A DNA stretch of 64,000 nucleotides, taken from contig OX419757.1 of the NCBI GenBank assembly GCA_948567375.1, positions 51,336,001 through 51,400,000 of the forward strand, written 5' to 3'. Position numbers and translations under genes: made by a program. Position 1 is the first letter of the stretch. Each line of letters opens with the position of its first letter. Origin of the DNA: Lunularia cruciata (lineage: Eukaryota > Streptophyta > Marchantiopsida > Lunulariales > Lunulariaceae). Under the pieces are notes generated by a model. It was not told the origin of the DNA. It did not search any database and was given only the letters and a program-made list of their open reading frames with translations. Of the stretch, positions 57,061 to 64,000 are shown in pieces.

Positions 57061-57157
57061 GTTCAAACAAAATGATGAAATAGAGTTATAGAGTTTTGTG
57101 TACATTGTCAATTTAGAGGCTAAGAGCTTTAATGGATATTGATGTCTTTCAAATTAG

Positions 57158-57173
57158 TTTGGAGGGGGAGTTT
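57158..57173 (+). other. copia-2 polypurine tract
   Basis: TTTGGAGGGGGAGTTT immediately precedes the 3' LTR. Confidence 0.85.
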
Positions 57174-57554
57174 TGTTGAGCATTAGTGTCCCACTACGCT
57201 CGAAAGAGGGTGATCTCTTGATTGAAGATTGAACTGAAGTTTAGCTGTGCCCTTTGAACCAGCTGCCTTATTCTATTATAAATAAAGTCCTGCAGCCTTA
57301 TTCTATTATAAATAAAGTCCTGCAGCTTATTAATGGGGTGTTGATACATAAACACTTTAGTGCTGTATCGAGAAGCTGCGAGAAATCTTAGAAAGAGATG
57401 AAGCAGATTGTCACATATCAAGTATTTTTTCAATCCGCAAGCGTTTAACCCGGTCTAGAGACTCCACAGGGGACGTAGCCCATGTTTGCTAAACCTCGGT
57501 TAGAAATCGGTGTCTTCTTGTGTTTATGTTTTGATTGAGCACGATGATTCTTAA
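57174..57554 (+). repeat. copia-2 3' LTR
   Basis: About 381 bp. It contains a 31-bp tandem duplication (GCCTTATTCTATTATAAATA followed by AAGTCCTGCA, at about 57264 and 57295) that doubles the TATA-like ATTATAAATAAAG. The 5' LTR has one copy. Confidence 0.85.
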
Positions 57555-60187
57555 CCCACATTTCATACTGTGCTTAATACCTTTTGCGATCTGCCCCAAA
57601 TCTCAAATCAGTCAGAGATCCAAGTGCGATGTATACGGTATGTTTACACAAAGGTTCCTCTAAGTATGAAGATCACCGTTTTACATCAGGTTTCGGATCT
57701 TTAAACACGTGCAATCTCTTCAGTGATCATTACTTCACTGTTACGAGACAGACGTTCAGGAGAATGTTTGCCAAAATTTGCCCGAAAGCTCCTAATCTGC
57801 TTAAGGCCTCATGGAATCTTTCTCGGTGCCGGCCCATCACGTCGTATCTGGATCCACATACGACTGTCATCTTTTTCAACTTCCTATAGGTCTTATTTGA
57901 TTGAAACCGAGTGATTGAAAACTAATTAAAGAAATTCGAAGTATGCCCATCACATCTGTCAGACTCCTAGAGAACGAGACTCTGAGAGAAGTGGTCAATC
58001 CCTGCTGGCTGCTAATCAAGGAAGTCTATACAAGTCAGATGTCACTCTCATGTCGGCGGACTTATTTCGTTGGCTGTTTAAGCTGAACATGCAAATACTG
58101 GGTTAGAGGCAGTTTCACTCAATTTTACTACAAGCGTGTTGTCACCTCCAGATCACTACAGTGTCGGCTCATCTTTCGCATGCATCGGAATTTGATGAAA
58201 TGATAATACTGCAGGATGCACAATCAGAAGAGTACAGTTTTATGCCGTTTTACCTCAATCAGGAGGATTGAAGGCGGAGCACAGGTATGCCTGCACCTTC
58301 CGAGCCTGGTAGAGAATGAAACATGATCTGAATCCACGTTCTTAAGAATATTATAACATTGTCTTAGAATGGAGGGACAACCCAAACTTGGCTGATAATC
58401 TACACTTCGCCGCAGCGCTTTAGGGTGGTATTCAACACGCATCTTCTGGATATTCAAGAGTTAGACAGCTCGCTGCGGTAGAAATCTGCGGATTTTAGCC
58501 GCAGATTACAAGATTCAGATGGTATTCTCAACCTTCCAATGGCGGAATCAACAGTATTCCGCAATCAACAGTGGTCAACCCGTTCCATTCAAATGCAATT
58601 TCTGTAGTAGCTGCAGTCCGATGTAGGTGGTGCCCATGTCTAGGTAGCTGATCGGGTGGGCGTCAGCGATGGCATGTGCTGTACTTCAATACTCTACTGC
58701 TTGCTTTCAGCGTGGCTGCAATGGGTGTGTGCTGTAGCTGTAGAAAAACGTGGAAATATTCTGGCCAGGGAGGAAGTTGCGGCTTGCCCTTTACTGTCGA
58801 TGCATCATATATACATAAGTTCTGAAGTGTAGAGACCAATCAGGTCTACTCGGTTGAGCTTTGGATCAGACAAACGAAATCCGGATTCAAGATTATGGTT
58901 CATAGCAGTTAAAGTGATTATTTAATTCGTAGTTTGCTCTCATGGGTATGTCTCTGCTCTCATACGTGTGTCTAAAGGTGCCGAGGTTTTGAGTGCTACT
59001 CTCTTGTGCGTAGACAGAGTAATTTCCACATCGTCCCGAATCAGGTAGTGGCAGGTACTAGCAAATCATAACATTTACACAAAGTTGGCCCAATTATTAT
59101 TTTTTTCTAGTTTCTTACCATAAATTACACAGTTTGATTCAACGCTCTTTACTTGCTCAATTCAATAGAAGTTTGCAGAACAACATTCCTCGATTCAATA
59201 GAAGTTTTGGTCAACTTTGCAAAAAGGTTTGATGTAGAAGGCCGCACACTAGTGTGTATCTTCCAGCAAGGAGAAGACACTGGTGAAATACTCCTGAATA
59301 AAAGTTCAAGTGATGAAAGGACGAATGATGAAAGGATCATGACAGCGACACAGGTGAATTAATACTGGTTTTGATATTTCCACAACGTTTCTACGACAAT
59401 CGCAAGTAATCTGATATTCGTTAAACTAAAAATGTTGCGGGTGAATCTGACTCAAATTTCAGACAATAGTTATGTAGGACATAATGAGAACAAACATCAA
59501 TACTCCATGGTTTACAGAGGATCAGCCAGACCTTTTATTGAGTCACATAAAAATTACAAATGGATCGTATGTGTTGAGGACACCAAGTATGATTGTCGTT
59601 CCCAATAAAAAATCAGCTAACTAGTTCACTTCTTTCTTCAGTGCTAGGCACAAGATCAATTATTCTAACCTACATACACTCACTGCAAGGTGCTGGAATT
59701 CAGATCATTTTGATCACCATCCACTCTGCTCACAATCTTCTAAATCTGATGCGGGTACCAATCGTTCAGCAGACCATGCCCTTAAAATCATCGCTTGTTC
59801 AGCGTAGTCGCGCGTTGCATGCACAGGTACTGAAAACCCTGTCTGCTCGTACATTAGCTCGTTCACGCGGAAGCTATGCACCGTCTTGGCAAATTGGCTA
59901 TGCGGCCAGAATAGACCATCTACTTCTAATCTAGGTAGAAAATGTCGAGCAACTGGTGACAACTAAGCTGTCCACGACGAGATGCTTGTCGTGACGAGAA
60001 TCATTTGCCAACACCAGCCTGTGCCAGCCGATGCCTAGCCTGAAAGTGGCAGGGCCCGAAGCGTATCTGATCTCATGTATCAAAACCAATCCAGATAAAA
60101 AAACTCGCTAATGTGCTGAACCTCATTCGTTTATCGGGTACAGGAAATCGACATGGGGAGAAGGAATATACACGACACTTTCTGAGT
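57555..60187. other. Low-copy intergenic region downstream of the polyketide synthase
   Basis: Higher GC and CpG than the retroelements. Frames up to about 110 codons on both strands (57584-57889 plus, 59593-59934 plus, 59962-59714 minus) have no recognisable domain and overlap one another. A 9-bp hairpin AATCTGCGG / CCGCAGATT lies at 58483-58507. No clear polyadenylation signal for the polyketide synthase was found. Confidence 0.5.
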
Positions 60188-61903
60188 CTAGTTGCTGTCG
60201 TCTCCGTGTGATGGTAGAGCTCTAAGCAGCATCGTCTCCACGGTTAGACCTGGCCCAAACCCGATAAGGAAACCCCACTCGCAACCTTCTCCAGTGGTTG
60301 ACTTTCCAGCTTCAATAGACCTCTCCCTGATCCTGTCGAGGACAAACAGGACAGAGGCACTAGACATATTTCCGTAATCGGCCAACACATCTCGACTGGC
60401 TTGGAATTTTCCTTTCTCCAGTTCTAACTTTGCCTCCACTTGGTCGAGGATAGCAGGACCTCCTGGATGAACAGCCCAGAACAGATCATTCCAGGTAGAA
60501 GCTCCAACCAGGTTCTTAGTGTCTTTGAGAAACCCTGCAATGTTCTTTGTGATCAGTCCGGGAACATCCTTCAACAAATGGAACACGAGACCAGCTTCGG
60601 TCAAATGACCATCGATGGCGCCGTCACTTTCAGGAAGGACGGTTTCGCCAGCCCAGTGCATCTCATAAATTGGACGCTCGATGTTGGGTCTGGGGTCTGC
60701 TCCAACAATGATAGCACATGCACCATCTCCGAACAATGCTGATCCAACAAGACCATCAATGTGAGTTTCGCATGGAGCTCTGAACGTAACAGCAGTCACT
60801 TCACTGCAGATTGCGAGGACTCTAGCCCCGGCGTTGTTCTCTGCGAGATCTTTCGCAACACGAAGAACAGTGGCTCCTGCGAAACATCCTTGCTGGTACA
60901 TCATAACACGTCTAACGTTTGGGCGCAATCCCAACAGCTTGGCGGTAGCCAATTCGGCTCCGGGCATGTTGACACCGCTGGTGGTAGCCATTACAATGTG
61001 GGTAATCTCAGACTTAGGCCTTCCCCATTCCTTAATGGCTTTCATCGCCGCCTCCTTGGCGAGCTTTGGTACTTGCGCGATGGCAATCTCTTGCCGGCAG
61101 TTCAGAGAAGTCTCCATGTACGTGCACATGGCTGGGTTGGCTTCCAAGATCTCCTGGTTGATGTAGAAGTGTCTTTTCTTAATTCCAGACTTGTCACCTG
61201 TCGAGAAGGGAGACGACACACGATCAATTCCAGTACTGACATTGCGGAAACGACAGACGTTTGACACTTAGATTGAAGGGAACAATCCCAGTGTGGCGTC
61301 GATCAGATGCAAACCACCATCAACTTGGTTGATACCCGAGAATACTCGTAGATCAAAACGGACATACCAGTGCGTCTCCGAGGGGTTGGGTACGAAGAAG
61401 AATGAATGAAGACTATGTTTCTTCACTCCCAACCCAGAAGCTGAAGTTCAAATGACAGGACCCTAAACCCCCAGTGCACACTACCCGCGTCTTACGACAA
61501 GCGATTAACCAGGTGTGAACTACAAATTATGACGTCATTCATGACGGAGGTGCATGTTTCATGAAGGCAATGCTTGTGTCAGGGCGGAATCATCACTTTT
61601 GAAACTGAATATTTAGCCTTTGATACGGAAATCGATGCACAAGTACCCTTGGGTTGTGTTGAAGGACTTACAAATACGCTGGAATTTCGCCTTGAGCGCA
61701 GGCTTGTCGTTGCAGTTCGTGATGTTGAAGAAGAAATCTGGGTAAGTCGCTTGCTCGAAAATATTGGCAGGCACGGCCTTACCCATCGCCAAGACCGTGG
61801 CTGGTCCTTCGGATTGAGGGTGTAGGCGAGCCCTGCTCATCGGGATAGAAGCGGGGCTTCCCTCAATTGCAGCACAGGCCGCATCAACAGCTTGTGGTGC
61901 CAT
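60188..61903 (-). CDS. CHS: Chalcone-synthase-type type III polyketide synthase, two exons
   Basis: Exon 1 runs 61903-61672 and exon 2 runs 61197-60188, giving 413 residues. The ATG context GCAATGGC is good, though a second Met at residue 22 would give the usual family length. Residue numbers are 18 above alfalfa CHS2. The catalytic triad is Cys182 ([11 protein letters not shown]), His321 (WAVHPGG) and Asn354 (YGNMSSAS). Gatekeeper Phe233 (LFGDGA) and Phe283 ([10 protein letters not shown]) are kept, as are Thr150, Ser151, Met155, Thr212, Val214, Thr215, Gly229, Leu232, Ile272, Gly274, Ser356 and the GFGPG loop. These are the chalcone synthase pocket residues, so condensation of p-coumaroyl-CoA with three malonyl-CoA to naringenin chalcone, a cytosolic first step of flavonoid synthesis, is the best call. 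Stilbene- or bibenzyl-type activity cannot be excluded. The frame is intact and is the only convincing host gene here. Confidence 0.95.
61198..61671 (-). other. CHS intron, 474 bp, phase 1, splitting Cys78
   Basis: The donor reads ATTT|GTAAGT (intron starts at 61671) and the acceptor CGACAG|GTGAC (exon 2 starts at 61197). Joining T with GT rebuilds the Cys codon, then Asp-Lys-Ser-Gly. Nearly all plant chalcone synthases have an intron at this Cys (Cys60 in alfalfa numbering). Confidence 0.95.
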
Positions 61904-62130
61904 TGCAATTGTGGCGTTCGTAGTAAGATTTGAGCTTGGAACTCGACCAGGGAACTCACTAGGAAGTGGAGGCTAGCTATGCTTTGCCTTGATAGCTGAT
62001 TTTACGTAAGTCGACTATCGGGCTGAATGTATGACTCTTCTCTGGGTCTGAAGTCAGCCTAGCTCCTCCAACATAATGTAACAGACTGCTGAATGCTCTC
62101 CTTGATACTACTACTGCAGCTGTTGCTGCT

Positions 62131-62139
62131 CTTATAAAC
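62131..62139 (-). promoter_or_regulatory. CHS TATA box
   Basis: Minus strand GTTTATAAG about 230 bp upstream of the ATG implies a 5' UTR of about 200 bp. A CGACGTCG palindrome at 62405-62412, with an ACGT core as bound by bZIP factors in many chalcone synthase promoters, lies about 270 bp further upstream. Confidence 0.6.
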
Positions 62140-62722
62140 GCTCGCTGGGGAGGTCCCATGACGATGGAGAACGTTGTCCCATGCATGGACTCAGACGAAG
62201 TTCCCTAAACTAGCTACATCCGCACAGCCGCCGCCAGGTGGAAACCGTCCAACATGTTCTATTCTCCAACGCCTAGTCCTTCCTGTTTGTCCATTCTGCC
62301 AAATCGTAGGGAGTCAAGTATGCAACGAGAGAACTACAGTAGTCTACCTTCTCCAGCATGTTGGCCCTCTCTGCAACCACCAAATGGGCATCGTATAATG
62401 TAATCGACGTCGTCACAATGTTATGCCCAATACACTAGAAATGTTATCCTTGTACACAGGGATATTATTAATTATGATGCTTCCTCCAGTGGTTGCTTCT
62501 AAGCTTTCCACGTTGACGCTCCAGTATTTGCAACTAACGTCGTCGTGGTTGTCGAATTCGGACTGCAGTGCTTTGGGTTTGCGTTGTTTGAACGTCCTTT
62601 CAATCCTTGCAAACTTAGCATTTGTGTGTCCTTGGCTTGCCAAGCTGAAGTCCAAATTTCTAATGCAATCATTTTTGGATTTCTTTTCCTCAATGTTTTG
62701 GGGATTTCCTCCTCCCCCTACT

Positions 62723-63004
62723 GCATTTATAGGATAGACTATGCACGACACAGCTATTTGATACCGTTGTTTTTAGTATGGGAAAAAGGCGACCGCGTAG
62801 TAAAAATGAAGGATGGGAAGACCCCCATCAAGCCGTACAAGGGAGAGAAAAAAAAAGGTAACATGGGGCTAAGCCCCAATAGAGTCTGTATGAGAAATCT
62901 GCCCTTTTAGAATGAGGACACATTATTTGTGCATTTATAGGATAGACTATTCACGACACAGCTATTTGATACCGTTGTTTTTAGAATGAGGACACATTTT
63001 TATT
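62723..63004. repeat. 74-bp tandem dimer, left unit carrying an insertion
   Basis: The unit GCATTTATAGGATAGACTAT ... CCGTTGTTTTTAG followed by AATGAGGACACATT occurs at 62723-62776 plus 62911-62930, and intact at 62931-63004. By eye one base differs (ATGCACG / ATTCACG) before the end of the unit. The left unit is split by the 128-bp element at 62777-62904. Confidence 0.95.
62777..62904 (-). mobile_element. Short interspersed repeat, copy A (128 bp) with TTTTAG target duplication
   Basis: Begins TATGGGAAAAAGGCGACC and ends AGAAATCTGCCC, bounded by TTTTAG at 62771-62776 and 62905-62910. The empty site in the neighbouring tandem unit has a single TTTTTAGAATGAGG, which confirms the insertion. On the minus strand it reads GGGCAGATTTCTCATACAG ... 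GGGGCTTAGCCCC ... TGTACGGCTTGATGGGGG ... GCGGTCGCC, matching copy B at 40813. It has no terminal inverted repeats, no tRNA-like B box and no coding sequence. Confidence 0.85.
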
Positions 63005-64000
63005 TTTTCTCGCTTTTTGCATTTGTGTTGCACGGCATTGCAATTCCTTTTTATTAATCATGATCTACTTTCGTCTTCGTGGGGGATGTTGGTGGAAATA
63101 CGGAGTAAAAGTTTTTAGAATCAGACGAAATCAATCGCTGGTTTGCCGAGATCCTGCTCGATGTGGAAAGAGTAATAAGTAACGGTACCAAGGAAGGTGT
63201 CTACCTTCTCTATCTGTATCTGAGACTAGAATTCTATGTTCGCTCAAGAGCTCATAATCGCTCAAGACATAATTTGGCGTTTCAATAATTTATTATCGGG
63301 GAAATCTACGGAATTGAAGGATACCTGCAAAAAGTTCAGACACAACCCATATAAAACATAGGTGGAGGAAAGGAAACGCCGCAAATTCTTTTAAGAGAAT
63401 TTACCAACCTTATGGGGCCATTTCCCCTATCTCGGCAGAACAACAACAGGACTATAAGATTAGGGAAAAATCAGGTACAAGGCTCCGGCTAATAATAATG
63501 ACCAAATCTAATAAAATTAATGGTAATCAAACTAGGGACTATGTGGCATGGCAAGAGAAATCCTTCTTGGCTTGGCATACAAAAGATTTGACTCATCGGC
63601 CAGCACCGTCAAGCAATCGATTTAAATCTTTGAACCATCAGCACCACCTGAACAACCAATTTGGATTGAAAAATTATGGAAATAGAGAAATTGATTTAGT
63701 CTGGATTGTAATTTTGGATTCCTTGATACTTTATAATTTTACTAGAAATGAGCTCATCTCCTCAAAGAGGATATGCATTAGATTACAAGTGATGTTATTT
63801 AGTGCCGAGTCTCAACCTCATAAGAACTCCTTCAAACTTCCAATTGCTGCCAAGTCTTGACCTTGGTAGAACTCTTTTAAAATCTAGTGCAGCGTAGCGG
63901 TATTCAACCTTCCATACACCAGCATTTTGGGGAATGGAGGAGGTATTGTGAAGGAAGAGGGAGAGCTCAAAATTGCACCAACTTTGCGTTGCAAGGAAAT
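63005..64000. other. Unassigned right edge
   Basis: A 120-codon plus frame at 63498-63860 (starts MTKSNKINGNQTRDYV) has no motif I recognise. No other feature seen up to the end of the window. Confidence 0.4.

Larger units (their letters stand above)
52693..57554 (+). mobile_element. copia-2: Ty1/Copia element with both LTRs, coding region broken
   Basis: LTRs start TGTTGAGCATTAGT at 52693 and 57174 and end near GATGATTCTTAA at about 53104 and 57554. A primer site TGGTATCAAAG follows at 53109, and a polypurine tract TTTGGAGGGGGAGTTT precedes the 3' LTR. Coding remnants appear in Copia order (gag, protease, integrase, RT, RNase H). I could not define a matching target duplication. Both LTRs contain private small tandem duplications, so they have diverged by indels as well as substitutions. 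Confidence 0.92.

Noticed and set aside
60440-61264. Plus-strand frames of 100-167 codons over the polyketide synthase.
   Set aside because: They are antisense shadows of the exon 2 coding frame.
61574-61825. Plus-strand 83-codon frame over CHS exon 1 and intron.
   Set aside because: Antisense to exon 1; no independent motif.
62413-62751. 112-codon minus frame upstream of CHS.
   Set aside because: It starts inside the tandem 74-bp unit, overlaps a plus frame of similar length and has no motif.
1-64000. tRNA and rRNA genes.
   Set aside because: No cloverleaf with paired A and B boxes or rRNA core was seen by eye on either strand; the only tRNA-like strings are primer binding sites.

Overview
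This is plant nuclear DNA: a low-copy gene island with one intron-containing chalcone-synthase-type polyketide synthase gene at the right end (about 60.2-61.9 kb, minus strand), next to a nested pile of LTR retrotransposons that fills most of the rest. The enzyme has the chalcone synthase active site and the conserved Cys-codon-splitting intron of land plants. Its sequence flavour (Asn in the TTSGVNMPG motif, a GSALFGDGA loop, an N-terminal extension of about 18 residues) looks more like bryophyte or lycophyte enzymes than like angiosperm or pine ones. I would call the organism a non-flowering land plant and go no further.

Layout. 1-5.2 kb: tail of a decayed Copia element (copia-1) carrying a solo LTR, a 225-bp duplication and a palindromic junction. 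6.7-14.3 kb: relic of a minus-strand Ty3/gypsy element (gypsy-2 family), split by gypsy-1 (6849-12489), a young chromovirus with 422-bp LTRs differing at only 5 sites and a perfect CTAAT target duplication. 14.3-21.2 kb: nothing recognisable. 21.2-32.1 kb: gypsy-3, an old copy of the gypsy-1 family bounded by AAAGG, itself invaded by a solo gypsy-2 LTR, by a 3.7-kb segment with a long degenerate coiled-coil reading frame, and by a second solo LTR of the family seen in copia-1. 32.1-33 kb: minus-strand gag relic. 33-42.5 kb: mostly unassigned, with several small tandem repeats and copies of a short GC-rich interspersed repeat. 42.5-50.4 kb: complete but dead minus-strand gypsy-2. 50.4-52.7 kb: tandem repeats, a hairpin and an AT-rich block. 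52.7-57.6 kb: copia-2, both LTRs present, coding region broken. 57.6-64 kb: gene island with the polyketide synthase and a copy of the short repeat whose empty site lies next to it.

The most interesting element is gypsy-1. The U3 part of its LTR is a minisatellite of about 60 bp packed with GAAgcTTC blocks that form textbook heat-shock elements just upstream of a TATA box. Its gag and pol overlap at an in-phase GGGAAAC slippery heptamer followed by complementary arms, as expected for -1 programmed frameshifting. pol is fully open; gag in this copy is stopped by two TGA codons. The older gypsy-3 copy keeps the repeat layout and a GGGAAAT version of the slippery site, so both are family traits. 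All boundaries, repeats and identities were found by eye; no searches were run.
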